A stretch of 64,000 nucleotides of DNA, from positions 1,736,001 to 1,800,000 of the forward strand of contig NZ_FXWK01000001.1 in the NCBI RefSeq assembly GCF_900177655.1. Direction: 5' to 3'. Origin of the DNA: Devosia lucknowensis (GTDB taxonomy: Bacteria; Pseudomonadota; Alphaproteobacteria; Rhizobiales; Devosiaceae). The notes below the pieces were generated by a model. The model was not told the origin of the DNA. It saw nothing but the letters and a program-made list of their open reading frames with translations, and searched no databases. Made by a program: the position numbers and the translations under genes. Shown piece after piece: positions 28,681 through 38,059 of this stretch (position 1 is its first letter; each line of letters starts with the position of its first letter).

Positions 28681-29049
28681 TCAGGCGGCGGCTGGGACCA
28701 GGCGCTCCAGCGCTGTTTCGACGTCCTGCCGCGTATAGGGCTTCACGATGACGGGGCGGTCCTGCCATTCGGGCGGCAGACCGTCCTTGCCATAGCCCGT
28801 CGCAAACAGGATCGGCACACCGCGTTCTGCCAGGATGCGCGCGGCGGGAAACACCTGCGTGCCCCCGATATTGACGTCGAGGATGGCCGCGTCGGGCAGT
28901 TCGACACTGGCGGCCAGCCGCTCGGCCTGCGGCAGCCACATGGCCTGCGCTGCGACCGACCAGCCCAGGTCCGCCAGAATGTCTTCGAGATTGAGAAGGA
29001 CGAGGCTTTCGTCCTCGACCACGAAAATGCGGCGTCCGTTATCAGGCAA
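28681..29049 (-). CDS. Single-domain response regulator
   Basis: A receiver domain of 122 residues: acidic pair in VVEDESLVL, phosphoacceptor D58 in AAILDVNIGG, Thr in ILFATGYGKDG and Lys in PVIVKPYTRQ. This is the short receiver type usually paired with HWE kinases. The start is TTG at 29049 with GGAGG 6 bases upstream, and it overlaps the kinase gene end by 8 bases, so the kinase upstream is the clear partner. Confidence 0.88.
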   Translation of the reverse strand: MPDNGRRIFVVEDESLVLLNLEDILADLGWSVAAQAMWLPQAERLAASVELPDAAILDVNIGGTQVFPAARILAERGVPILFATGYGKDGLPPEWQDRPVIVKPYTRQDVETALERLVPAAA

Positions 29050-30484
29050 TTGCTGCCTCCTGCACCTTGTAGGCTGCGTGTGGGACGGTGAGCCGCGCCG
29101 TCAGCCCCTCGCCATCATATCGCAAGTCGAGATCGCCCGCCATTTCGCCGGTGATCACTGTCCGCAGCAGGCGCGAGCCGAAGCCGTTGCGGTCGGGTTC
29201 GCGCGCGGCTGGCCCACCGCGTTCGACCCAGTCGATCACCAGATTGTCGTTTCCATCTTCATGCCAGTTCACCATCAGCGTGCCTTCGGGCACTGATAGC
29301 GATCCATGCTTGGTCGAATTGGCGGCCATTTCATGCAGAACCAGCGCCAGCGCAACCGTGGCCTTGGCGTTGACGATCAGCACCGGGCCCTCATAACGGA
29401 CCTGTTCGCTGTCGAAGACACTGAGCTCCTGACACACCAGGTGCCCGATTTCAGTGTCGTGCCACTGCCGGTCGCTCAGCATCGTATGCGCCTTGGAAAG
29501 CGCGATGATGCGGGCTTCGAAAGCCTGCCGCGCCACCGCCATATCGCTGGTGCTGCGCAGGGTCTGGCTGGCGATGGATTGCACTGTGGCCAGCGTGTTT
29601 TTCACCCGGTGATTGAGTTCGTCGATCAGCAGGCGCTGCCGCTGCGCCGCGCGGACCGATTCCGTCCGGTCCATGCCCTGTACAAACACGCCGGTGATGA
29701 TGCCCGCGGCATCCCGGATTGGGGCGTAGGAAAAATCGAGAAACGTTTCTTGCGCCGGTTGCCCCGGCTCGTTCACGAGCATGACGCGGGCGCCTTCGGC
29801 TGAATGCACGTGACCCTCGTGGAACACCCTATCGAGTAGATCAACAAAGCCCTGCTCTATCACTTCGGGCAGGGCCGTCTTGATGTCCTGCCCCACCACA
29901 TTGCGTCCGCCAATCAGCCGAACGTAGGAATCCGAGGCGAAGGTGAAGACATGCGCCGGCCCTGAAAGCACCGCGAAAAACGCAGGCGCCTGTTGAAAGA
30001 GACGACGAAAATCAGCGCTGGCCGCTTCCGCTTCGCGCGTGCGCTCGATCAGCCGCGTGGCGGCAGACAAAGACGAGAATGGCAGCGTCGCCGCTTCGCG
30101 CAACCGTGCGAATTCGGTCACGTCAACGGTGTTTTGCAGGATGAACTCGACCTGACCATCTGCATCGGTCAGCGGCACATGGACTGCCGTCCAGTACCGA
30201 TGACGGACCGTTCCATCGGCTTCGGCAATGGGATAGGGCAGATAGGCGAGTGTGTCGGGCGTGCCTGTGGCCAGCACTTTTTCGAACGATGCCAGCAACC
30301 GCTTGCCGCTTTCGCCCGGCTCTGGAAAGCGTTCCATGACATAATGCCCGGCCAGATCGTCTAGCGTAGCGCCAGTTGTCTCCAGGTAGGCAGCATTGGC
30401 GGTGACGTAGCGAAGGTCTTTGTCGAGGATCATGAAAGGGCTCGGAAGCGCCTCGAAGATGCGCCCGAAGTCGACGTCGCCCAT
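29042..30484 (-). CDS. PAS-domain HWE-family histidine kinase
   Basis: Soluble sensor kinase of 480 residues. A first PAS domain (about 5-125) contains LPSPFMILDKDLRYVTANAAYLE, cited in part; a second PAS-like domain covers about 160-280 (FQQAPAFFAVLSGP, FLDFSYAPIRDAAG). The phosphoacceptor is H292 in LLIDELNHRVKNTLATVQS. The HATPase has LVLHEMAANSTKHGSLS and the WxE signature in VIDWVERGGP that defines HWE kinases. No LOV-type Cys is evident in either PAS domain. The start at 30484 follows homology; the frame to 30529 adds a poor N-terminus. Its partner regulator overlaps its 3' end. Confidence 0.9.
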   Translation of the reverse strand: MGDVDFGRIFEALPSPFMILDKDLRYVTANAAYLETTGATLDDLAGHYVMERFPEPGESGKRLLASFEKVLATGTPDTLAYLPYPIAEADGTVRHRYWTAVHVPLTDADGQVEFILQNTVDVTEFARLREAATLPFSSLSAATRLIERTREAEAASADFRRLFQQAPAFFAVLSGPAHVFTFASDSYVRLIGGRNVVGQDIKTALPEVIEQGFVDLLDRVFHEGHVHSAEGARVMLVNEPGQPAQETFLDFSYAPIRDAAGIITGVFVQGMDRTESVRAAQRQRLLIDELNHRVKNTLATVQSIASQTLRSTSDMAVARQAFEARIIALSKAHTMLSDRQWHDTEIGHLVCQELSVFDSEQVRYEGPVLIVNAKATVALALVLHEMAANSTKHGSLSVPEGTLMVNWHEDGNDNLVIDWVERGGPAAREPDRNGFGSRLLRTVITGEMAGDLDLRYDGEGLTARLTVPHAAYKVQEAAIA

Positions 30485-30577
30485 GTGTATGCGCCCCCAG
30501 GATTCAGACGGAGACGCAAGCGCTCCCAACTGGCTTAACGTACGTCAGTCCGGTTGGTTGCATCCGTTCACACGCCA

Positions 30578-30988
30578 TTACAACGCAAGGTCAGGCGCCT
30601 CCTGCCCCTCGGGCTTGACCTTCGGCACCGGCGGCGCGGCACGCTTTTCTGGCGCCGTCGCTGGAGGCGTTGCTGGTGGCGGCGGCGGAGCGGCTTTTTG
30701 CTGCGCGGCCGGCGGCACTGCCGGTGGTGGTGGCGGTGCGGCTTTGGCAGGCGCGCCCGCCGCACACGGTGCCGCCGCAGCCCCTGCCGGAGCCCCCGCC
30801 GCGCAGGGTGCTATCGAACCAGCCGCGCAGGGCGCAGCGCCCGCCGCGCAGGGCGCTCCACCGGACGCAGCAGTCGAAACCGTCGCGCTCGCCCGAACCG
30901 GCACCGGCTTGGTCAGATGGTCAGCGGCAATAGCCGCCGTACTCACGGCCAGCGCGGCACCGAAAAGAAGTGTGTTGCGACCGCTCAT
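30578..30988 (-). CDS. Secreted APCAAG-repeat, proline-rich protein
   Basis: A 136-residue protein with a signal peptide (MSGRNTLLFGAALAVSTAAIA). The mature part starts DHLTKPVPV and then carries four APCAAG units between about residues 44 and 80, each with one Cys, before a Pro/Ala/Lys-rich tail with two PPPPP runs. The only four Cys are in these repeats. The ATG overlaps the stop of the YeeE/YedE-type permease gene, so it is the last gene of that operon. No family is recognised. A periplasmic thiol carrier or metal-binding role is possible but is inference; low-complexity drift is the alternative. Confidence 0.6.
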   Translation of the reverse strand: MSGRNTLLFGAALAVSTAAIAADHLTKPVPVRASATVSTAASGGAPCAAGAAPCAAGSIAPCAAGAPAGAAAAPCAAGAPAKAAPPPPPAVPPAAQQKAAPPPPPATPPATAPEKRAAPPVPKVKPEGQEAPDLAL

Positions 30989-32196
30989 TTCTTGAACCCA
31001 TCGAGACCAAAGACCGGACGCAGCCAGATCCCGCCAATAGAGCCGACAAAGGCCGCCGCGAACCACAGCCAACCGTGCAGGCTTCCCGTCGCAATGCCTG
31101 AAAACAGCGCGCCGATATTGCATCCGAACGACAGACGTGCGCCGTACCCCATCAGCAGGCCACCCACGACCGCCGCCAGCAGCGAACCCAGGGGCAGCTT
31201 GGCCTTGGGCGCGAACTTGCCCGCAATCGCCGCCGCCAAAGCCGCGCCGAGCACCAGGCCGAAATCCATCACTGACACACTGTCTGCCAGCACGCTCGAA
31301 TTGAGCGCCTGCGCCTGTGCCGGCCAGGTCCAGAACTCCCAGCTCGCCACCGGAATGCCGACGGCCGAAGCGATCTTGGCACCCCAGAGGCCAAAGCCGT
31401 AAGTGATCGACCAAGGGTGCCCTGCCAGCAACAGCGTCGCGACATTGAGCAGCGCCAGCACCAGACCTGCGCCGACCAGCGGCCACGGGCCATAAAGAAT
31501 CCAACTCCATCCCTGTCGCGCCGGAGCCGGTTCGGCTTCGATAGTCCCGTGCACGCGTTTTTCGATGATAGCCGTGATCAGTGCGACGATGGCAAGGCCG
31601 GCGATGGTCGCCGCCAGCGCAAAACCGACCCCTAGTTCTGCGCCAAGGCTAATCGCCGGCAGTGCCGGCTGCTCGAGCCAGAACGGCAGATGCGCAGTGC
31701 CCACCAGTGCACCAATGATAAAGAACACCAGCGTCACCAGCATGCGCGCCGACCCACCGCCCACGGTAAATAGCGTGCCCGAGCCGCAACCGCCGCCCAG
31801 TTGCATGCCGAGCCCGAAGATCGCCGCGCCGAGCAGCACGGAAACACCAACCGGCGCCATGGCCCCGACCATGCCCTGCCCACCGATATTGCCGGCCGCC
31901 ACCAGCGGAATCATCGCGAGCGCTGCAGCGCCAATGGTCAGCATTTGCGCCCGCATGCCGCGCCCGCGCTTTTCCACCACCATCCGCTTCCAGCCACCGG
32001 TAAAGCCGAACGAGCCGTGATAAAGCGCGACACCCAGCCCGCCGCCGACGAGGAACAGTGCGCCCTGTCGCAGGTCGACTTGCCAGGTGATGAAGGCAAA
32101 GCCGACCAGCAGCATAATGGCCGCAACGGCCAGCGGGCCGCGATCCGCCACCGCAGGCGGCAGGAACTTCGGCAGTGGGGCGGAAATATCGCTCAT
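30985..32196 (-). CDS. YeeE/YedE family sulfur-compound transporter
   Basis: Inner-membrane protein of 403 residues with about ten helices and two inner repeats, each holding a conserved Cys motif: QLGGGCGSGTLFTVGGG and ARLSFGCNIGALFSGIATGS. In characterised YeeE/TsuA proteins such cysteines pass thiosulfate through the membrane. The start at 32196 (MSDISAPLPKFL) gives the family length; the frame to 32256 adds an unlikely N-terminus. It follows a periplasmic rhodanese gene and overlaps the Cys-repeat protein gene, suggesting a sulfur acquisition unit. Confidence 0.88.
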   Translation of the reverse strand: MSDISAPLPKFLPPAVADRGPLAVAAIMLLVGFAFITWQVDLRQGALFLVGGGLGVALYHGSFGFTGGWKRMVVEKRGRGMRAQMLTIGAAALAMIPLVAAGNIGGQGMVGAMAPVGVSVLLGAAIFGLGMQLGGGCGSGTLFTVGGGSARMLVTLVFFIIGALVGTAHLPFWLEQPALPAISLGAELGVGFALAATIAGLAIVALITAIIEKRVHGTIEAEPAPARQGWSWILYGPWPLVGAGLVLALLNVATLLLAGHPWSITYGFGLWGAKIASAVGIPVASWEFWTWPAQAQALNSSVLADSVSVMDFGLVLGAALAAAIAGKFAPKAKLPLGSLLAAVVGGLLMGYGARLSFGCNIGALFSGIATGSLHGWLWFAAAFVGSIGGIWLRPVFGLDGFKK

Positions 32197-32290
32197 GATT
32201 CTCGAAATCTGATGTCGTCCAAAAGGTTTGGATGCTGCAGCCTCCCGGCGCAACATCCAATCGGCAACTCAGCCACCTGGATTACCATCA

Positions 32291-32350
32291 CCACCCGGCT
32301 TGTCCGGGTGGTCCACCTGTAGCGAAATGGATTGCCCGGACAAGCCGGGC
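32291..32350. repeat. Pair of mutually inverted hairpins
   Basis: Hairpin one is CCACCCGG-CTTGT-CCGGGTGG (32291-32311). Hairpin two is GCCCGG-ACAAG-CCGGGC (32334-32350). The loops are reverse complements of each other, so the two units are inverted copies of one element, like the short palindromic repeats scattered in rhizobial genomes. It lies between the rhodanese and permease genes. Confidence 0.6.
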
Positions 32351-32387
32351 AAGGACGGTGGCGAGAGAGGCGCTCGCCTCCCCAGTC

Positions 32388-33293
32388 TTATTGGATCGGG
32401 CGCGCCGGATCGGCAGCCCATTCGGCCATCGAGCCGTCATACATGGCCGTGTTGCTGTTGCCCTGTACTTCGTGGAGCGCAAACCACACCACTGACGCCC
32501 AGTGACCGGTATTGCAGAAGACGATGTTTTCTTCGTCCTGGGCCAGGCCCACGGCCTCGGTCAGCGCCGCGATGGTTTCGGGCTGCGCAAAGCTTGCATA
32601 TTCGGCGCTGTAGAACTTGCCGTTGGGAATATTCAGGGCGCCCGGGATCGTGCCCTCGACCCGCACCACCGGGCTCTTGGACTGGCCGAGGAACTGTTCT
32701 TCCGGACGGCCATCGATCAGCTTGACGCCAGAGGCCAGCGCCGCTTCCACGTCAGCGGTCGTGGCACGCAGCTCGGGACGCACATTGGCGACGAAATCGC
32801 CCTTCTCGGGGGTTACGGCCTCGGCAACGCGCTCGCCGCCCTGGGCGTCATACTGACGCCAGCCGCCATCGAGGATCGAGACGGCGTCGTGGCCGAGATA
32901 CTTGAAGGTCCAGTAAACGCGGGTCGCGCCACCAAATTCCGAGGAGTCCGTGCCCCACGGCACGATCACCACGTGATCGTCGGCGTTGACACCAAGATTG
33001 GCGACCAGTTCCGCGATCTGCGCATCGGGCGGAATCTGGCCCGGCACGCCTTCGACTTCAGTGCGCCAGCCATAGCTGGCATAGGGGGCGACAACCGCAT
33101 GCGCGACATAGGGCAGATCACCCAGATCCGTGCCCTCGATGTCATCGCGAATGTCGATCACCACGACATTGTCATCCGCCGAATGAGCTTTCAGCCATTC
33201 GGCAGTCACCAGCGGCGTGACGTCCTGCGCCTGGGCGAAAACGGGAGCCACGGCCACGATGGCCACGGCGGCGACGATAGATGCAAAACGCAT
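32388..33293 (-). CDS. Periplasmic two-domain sulfurtransferase (rhodanese)
   Basis: A 301-residue protein with a signal peptide (MRFASIVAAVAIVAVAPVFAQA). It has an inactive N-terminal rhodanese domain (about 25-150, VVVIDIRDDIEG) and a catalytic C-terminal one (about 165-300). The active-site loop is IVFCNTGHWASVVWF, so the persulfide Cys is retained in the second domain. Thiosulfate or 3-mercaptopyruvate are the usual donors of this family. Its placement upstream of a YeeE/YedE transporter and the export signal suggest sulfur transfer on the periplasmic side. Confidence 0.9.
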   Translation of the reverse strand: MRFASIVAAVAIVAVAPVFAQAQDVTPLVTAEWLKAHSADDNVVVIDIRDDIEGTDLGDLPYVAHAVVAPYASYGWRTEVEGVPGQIPPDAQIAELVANLGVNADDHVVIVPWGTDSSEFGGATRVYWTFKYLGHDAVSILDGGWRQYDAQGGERVAEAVTPEKGDFVANVRPELRATTADVEAALASGVKLIDGRPEEQFLGQSKSPVVRVEGTIPGALNIPNGKFYSAEYASFAQPETIAALTEAVGLAQDEENIVFCNTGHWASVVWFALHEVQGNSNTAMYDGSMAEWAADPARPIQ

Positions 33294-33434
33294 GTCGATG
33301 CTCCGGTCGAAATCTGCACCAAATCTAGATTGGTCCAGTCGTGAAAGCGAACTTTGTCAGCCCAAATTTGCGCCAGCCACGGCAAATTTCCCAATGCCTG
33401 CATGCGGATGGACAGAAAATTCTTCTTGGCAAAA

Positions 33435-33463
33435 CAAAAAGGGCGAAGCCTGCGCCTCGCCCT
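33435..33463 (-). terminator. Rho-independent terminator after ettA
   Basis: On the minus strand GGGCGA pairs with TCGCCC around a 10-base loop (33441-33462) and is followed by TTTTTG. It starts 9 bases beyond the ettA stop codon at 33472. Confidence 0.82.
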
Positions 33464-33471
33464 TTTGCGTC

Positions 33472-35127
33472 TTATCGCGTCAGCGGCTTATACGTCGCGC
33501 GCTTCGGGTTGACCGCATCGGCGCCGAGGCGCCGCACCTTGTCCGCCTCGTAATCCTGGAAATTGCCTTCGAACCATTCGACATGGCTGTCGCCCTCGAA
33601 GGCGAGCATGTGGGTCGCAAGGCGATCGAGGAACATGCGATCGTGGCTGATGATCACCGCGCAGCCGGCGAATTCCTCCAGCGCTTCTTCCAAAGCGGCG
33701 AGGGTTTCGGTGTCGAGATCGTTGGTCGGCTCGTCGAGGAGGAGGACATTGGCGCCCGACTTCAGCATCTTGGCGAGGTGAACGCGGTTGCGCTGGCCGC
33801 CCGAGAGGTTGCCGACCTTCTGCTGCTGGTCCCCGCCCTTGAAGTTGAAGGTGGAGGTATAGGCGCGGCTGTTCATTTCGCGCTTGCCCAGCATCAGCAC
33901 GTCGTCGCCTTCGGAGATCTCCTCCCAGACCGTCTTGTTCGGGTTGAGCGCATCGCGGCTCTGGTCGACATAGCCGAGGTGCACGTTTTCTGCGACCGTC
34001 ACCGAGCCGCTGTCGGGCTTTTCCTGGCCCGTGAGCATCTTGAACAGCGTGGTCTTGCCCGCGCCGTTCGGCCCGATGATGCCGACGATACCGCCCGGAG
34101 GCAGCTTGAAGGTCAGGTTATCAATGAGAAGGCGATCGCCGAACGACTTGGAAAGCCCTTCCACGTCGATGACATTGTGGCCGAGACGCTCGCCCGGCGG
34201 AATGATGATCTGCGCCGTGTGCGACTGGGTGCGGGCCTCGTTGACCTTGACCAGTTCGTCATAGGCCCGGATACGCGCCTTGGACTTGGCCTGGCGGGCC
34301 TGGGGCGACTGGCCCATCCATTCCTTTTCGCGCTCCAGCACCTTGGCGCGGGCCGCGTCTTCGCTCTTTTCCTGGGCAAAGCGCTTGGCCTTGGCATCGA
34401 GGTAAGCCGAGTAATTGCCTTCATAAGGCACGCCGCGGCCACGATCGAGCTCGAGGATCCAGCCCGTGACATTGTCGAGGAAGTAGCGGTCGTGGGTGAT
34501 GATCAGCACCGCGCCTTCGAATTCGCGCAGGTGGCGTTCGAGCCAGGCCGTGGTTTCGGCATCGAGATGGTTGGTCGGTTCGTCGAGGAGCAGCAGGTCG
34601 GGCTTGGACAGCAGCAGCGCGCAGAGGGCCACGCGGCGCTTTTCGCCGCCCGAAAGATTGGTGACGTCGGCATCGCCCGGCGGACAGCCCAGCGCTTCCA
34701 TGGCCACTTCGACCTGCGATTCCAGGTCCCACAGGTTCTGGCTGTCGATGATGTCCTGGAGCTTGCTCGCTTCGTCGGCGGTCTCGTCGGAATATTCCAT
34801 CATCAACTCGTTGTAGCGGTCGACGATGTCCTTCTTTTCCTTGACACCCATCATGACGTTGCCGAGCACATTGAGGGCCGGATCGAGCTGCGGCTCCTGG
34901 GCGAGATAGCCGATCTTCGCGCCATCGGCAGCCCAGGCTTCGCCCGTAAATTCGGTGTCGATGCCGGCCATGATCTTGAGCAGCGTCGACTTGCCCGAGC
35001 CGTTGGGGCCCAGGATGCCTATCTTGGCATCGGGGTAGAACGAAAGATGGATATTATCGAGCACCTTCTTGCCTCCGGCATAGGCCTTCGACATTCCGTG
35101 CATATGATAGATGAACTGGCGGGCCAT
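33472..35127 (-). CDS. ettA: Energy-dependent translational throttle protein EttA
   Basis: Cytosolic ABC-F ATPase that binds the ribosomal E site and tunes the first elongation steps according to ATP/ADP. The 551-residue protein has two nucleotide-binding domains: Walker A GPNGSGKST and GPNGAGKTT, signatures LSGGEKRRVAL and LSGGQRNRVHL, and Walker B LLLLDEPTNHLD and VLLLDEPTNDLD. The arm/linker region of EttA (about 240-300) includes KEWMGQSPQARQAKSKARI. It stands alone with its own terminator. Confidence 0.96.
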   Translation of the reverse strand: MARQFIYHMHGMSKAYAGGKKVLDNIHLSFYPDAKIGILGPNGSGKSTLLKIMAGIDTEFTGEAWAADGAKIGYLAQEPQLDPALNVLGNVMMGVKEKKDIVDRYNELMMEYSDETADEASKLQDIIDSQNLWDLESQVEVAMEALGCPPGDADVTNLSGGEKRRVALCALLLSKPDLLLLDEPTNHLDAETTAWLERHLREFEGAVLIITHDRYFLDNVTGWILELDRGRGVPYEGNYSAYLDAKAKRFAQEKSEDAARAKVLEREKEWMGQSPQARQAKSKARIRAYDELVKVNEARTQSHTAQIIIPPGERLGHNVIDVEGLSKSFGDRLLIDNLTFKLPPGGIVGIIGPNGAGKTTLFKMLTGQEKPDSGSVTVAENVHLGYVDQSRDALNPNKTVWEEISEGDDVLMLGKREMNSRAYTSTFNFKGGDQQQKVGNLSGGQRNRVHLAKMLKSGANVLLLDEPTNDLDTETLAALEEALEEFAGCAVIISHDRMFLDRLATHMLAFEGDSHVEWFEGNFQDYEADKVRRLGADAVNPKRATYKPLTR

Positions 35128-35271
35128 GCGGCGCGATCCTCGATTAAGGAATTTGCGCCGTATTTAGGGGATAGGGCCGTACGAGGCAACCGCTGGACTT
35201 GATCCGGCCACCACGCGTGCCTACCCAGGCAGCGCGCCCACAAAACGCTGAGAACAGGGAGCTTCGCGACC

Positions 35272-36618
35272 ATGCACCGTATCCTACTGGCCCTTGCAAC
35301 CACGGCCGCGCTGGCATTTCCAGCCTTGGCCCAGGACCAGCCGGCGGCAGACGTCAGTCATTTCACGCTCGATAACGGGCTGGAACTGGTGGTGATTCCC
35401 GATCGCCGCGCGCCGATCGTCACGCATATGGTCTGGTACCGCGTCGGCGGCGCCGACGACCCGGCCGGGCAGTCGGGTGTCGCCCATTTCCTCGAACACC
35501 TCATGTTCAAAGGCACGGAGAAGTATCCGGCGGGCACCCTCGATCGCCTGGTGAGCGAACTGGGGGGCGATACCAATGCCTTTACCAATGCCGACGTCAC
35601 CGCCTATTTCCAGACCATCCCGCCCGACGCGCTCGAAACCATGATGGATATCGAGGCTGACCGCATGCGCAATCTGGTCCTGCCCGAAGCGGTCATTGCC
35701 GCGGAGCGTGCAGTGGTGCTCGACGAGCGCCGCCAGCGCGTCGAGGCCCAGCCCCAGTCCATTCTGGGCGAGGAGATGAAGGCCACGATCTTCCAGAACC
35801 ACCCCTATCGCATCCCCGTCATTGGCTGGCAGCACGAGATCGCCGCGCTCGACCGCGAGGATGCCCTGACCTTCTACGACCGCTACTACGCGCCCAATAA
35901 CGCCTTGGTGGTCGTGGCCGGCGACGTCGACGCCGAAGAGGTCCTTGCCTTGGCCGAGGCGACGTATGGCCGTGTCGAGCGGGGGCCCGAGCTTCCCGAA
36001 CGCCAGCGCCCGCAGGAGCCTCCCCAGGACACCAGTCGCACCGTCACGTATTCCGATGCGCGCGTCACCCTGCCCAGCTTCACGCGCAGTTGGGTCGTCC
36101 CAAGCTATCGCGTCGCGCCCGAAGGCGAGGCCGAAGCGCTCGACGTCCTGTCCGCGATCCTGAGCGATGGAAGCCGCAGCCGGCTCTACCAGAAACTGGT
36201 TGTGGACACCGGCATGGCCGCCGGGGCCGGCGCGAGCTACGACGGCTCCGCCTATGACGATGGCACCTTCACGCTCTACGGCACGCCCCGTCCCGGCACC
36301 ACTCTCGATGCCCTCGAGCAGGCGACATATGCCGAACTCGACGCCATCATTGCCGACGGCATCACCGAAGCCGAGCTCGATATGGTCAAGACCCGCTTTA
36401 TCCGCAGCACCATCTTTGCGCGCGACGATCAGGGCAACATGGCCCAGACCTATGGCGTGTGGCTGACCACCGGGCGCACCGTGGACGACGTTGCCGACTG
36501 GCCCGATCGCATCCGCGCCGTCACGCTCGCGGACGTTCAGGCTGTCGCCGCGAAATACCTTAATCCTGCCAATGCCGTAACCGGTTATCTTCTCCCCAGG
36601 ACCGAGGAGACCAAGTAA
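35272..36618 (+). CDS. M16 family zinc metallopeptidase, active subunit
   Basis: Exported zinc peptidase of 448 residues with a signal peptide (MHRILLALATTAALAFPALA). The inverted zinc motif HxxEH is H72-F-L-E75-H76 in GVAHFLEHLMFKG, with the distal Glu in the AAERAVVLDERRQR region, so it should be catalytic. Domain repeats typical of pitrilysin/processing-peptidase-like proteins follow. It overlaps the next gene (TAATG), which encodes a paralogue without the motif; such active/inactive pairs are known to form one heteromeric peptidase. Confidence 0.92.
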   Translation: MHRILLALATTAALAFPALAQDQPAADVSHFTLDNGLELVVIPDRRAPIVTHMVWYRVGGADDPAGQSGVAHFLEHLMFKGTEKYPAGTLDRLVSELGGDTNAFTNADVTAYFQTIPPDALETMMDIEADRMRNLVLPEAVIAAERAVVLDERRQRVEAQPQSILGEEMKATIFQNHPYRIPVIGWQHEIAALDREDALTFYDRYYAPNNALVVVAGDVDAEEVLALAEATYGRVERGPELPERQRPQEPPQDTSRTVTYSDARVTLPSFTRSWVVPSYRVAPEGEAEALDVLSAILSDGSRSRLYQKLVVDTGMAAGAGASYDGSAYDDGTFTLYGTPRPGTTLDALEQATYAELDAIIADGITEAELDMVKTRFIRSTIFARDDQGNMAQTYGVWLTTGRTVDDVADWPDRIRAVTLADVQAVAAKYLNPANAVTGYLLPRTEETK

Positions 36619-37961
36619 TGCTTTCCCAGGCTATCCTACGCATCTCCCTTGCGGCATTCGTTGCTCCGGCTCTCCTGATAGCCGTTTCGCTGCCTGCCCG
36701 GGCGGAGGTCGCCTTCCGCGAAATCACCACGCCCGCAGGTATCACCGCCTGGATGGTCGAAGACTATACCGTCCCGATCATCACCATGGCCTTCGCCTTT
36801 GACGGCGGCAGCGCTCAGGACCCCGACGACAAGCTCGGCCGCGCCAACCTCATGACCACGCTGTTCGATGAAGGCGCGGGCGATCTCGACAGCGATGCCT
36901 TCCAGACCCGACAGGATGAAGTCGGGCTCGAAATGAGCTTTTCGGCAAGTCTCGATGCCTTTTCAGGCGTGGCCCGCATGCTGGTAGAGCAGCGCGACGA
37001 CGCGACCGAATTGCTGACCCTGGCGGTCACCGAGCCGCGTTTCGACCAGCCGGCCATAGACCGCATGCGCGCCCAGCTCGTGTCCCGCCTCGTCGCGCGC
37101 TCGCAGGACCCGAATTACGCGGCCAGCCGCATGTGGAACGAAGCCCTCTTCGGCGATCACCCGTACGGCCGCGCCACCGAGGGAACCGAGGAGACACTGA
37201 CGGCAATCACAGCCGACGATCTGCGCGCTCTCCACGACGCCATTTTTGCTCGGGACAATCTGACCGTCGGCATCGTTGGGGCTCTGGACGAGGAAACGGC
37301 CGCGGCCCTGATCGACCAGGTTTTCGGAGATCTTCCGCAATCGCCCAGGCTTGAGGATATCCCCGATGCCAAGATGACGTTCGGGCAGGAACTGGCCGTC
37401 GACTATCCCCTCCCCCAGACCTGGATCAACCTGGCCTATCCCGGCATCGCCGAGCGTGATGACGACTTTTTCGCCGCCTACCTCATGTCCGAAATCCTCG
37501 CCGGCGGCAGCCTGCTTTCCGATCTCAACGTCGAGGTGCGCGAAAAGCGTGGCCTGAGCTACGGAGTATCGGGCGGGCTCACCAACTTCGATCATGCCGA
37601 TGCCATGCTGATCAGCACATCAACGGCGCCAGATCAGGCCGCTGAAACCATCGATGTCATTCGTAGCACGATCGCCCGCATGGTCGAGGACGGCCCCGAT
37701 CCTGCCCAGCTCGAACGCACCAAGCGCTATCTGATCGGCGCCTATCCGATCAATCAGCTGCGCTCGTCCGTCTCCATCGCCGGATCCATGGTGGGGCAAC
37801 AGTTGCGCGATCTCCCGATCGACTATGTCGAGCAACGCACGCAGAAGATCGAGGCGGTGACGGCCGAGGACGTCAAGGCCGTCGCGCAGCGCATCTTCGG
37901 CACCGACCCGAGCCTGATGCTGGTCGGTCCGGGCGCCGCGCCGGAGGACGCAGCGGAGTAA
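36618..37961 (+). CDS. M16 family protein, zinc-motif-lacking partner
   Basis: A 447-residue paralogue of the upstream peptidase with a signal peptide ending near ARAEV. At the place of the zinc motif it reads ANLMTTLFDEGAG, without His ligands, so it cannot be a zinc peptidase by itself. The C-terminal half keeps EVREKRGLSYGVSGG, the glycine-rich/R-Y type substrate-cleft motif of inactive partner subunits. It is translated from a TAATG junction with the active subunit gene, favouring equal amounts of both. Confidence 0.9.
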   Translation: MLSQAILRISLAAFVAPALLIAVSLPARAEVAFREITTPAGITAWMVEDYTVPIITMAFAFDGGSAQDPDDKLGRANLMTTLFDEGAGDLDSDAFQTRQDEVGLEMSFSASLDAFSGVARMLVEQRDDATELLTLAVTEPRFDQPAIDRMRAQLVSRLVARSQDPNYAASRMWNEALFGDHPYGRATEGTEETLTAITADDLRALHDAIFARDNLTVGIVGALDEETAAALIDQVFGDLPQSPRLEDIPDAKMTFGQELAVDYPLPQTWINLAYPGIAERDDDFFAAYLMSEILAGGSLLSDLNVEVREKRGLSYGVSGGLTNFDHADAMLISTSTAPDQAAETIDVIRSTIARMVEDGPDPAQLERTKRYLIGAYPINQLRSSVSIAGSMVGQQLRDLPIDYVEQRTQKIEAVTAEDVKAVAQRIFGTDPSLMLVGPGAAPEDAAE

Positions 37962-38059
37962 ACCAAGGCCGACCGGGCCGCTTCATGTCATCGACGCCCC
38001 GGCGACGCGCGAATAGATTTTGGATATTCGCGCGTTGCCCACCACCGAGGCACCGATCG

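Noticed and set aside
33217..35202. Plus-strand open frame of 661 codons opposite ettA
   Set aside because: Antisense of a highly conserved gene; no domain or composition of a real protein.
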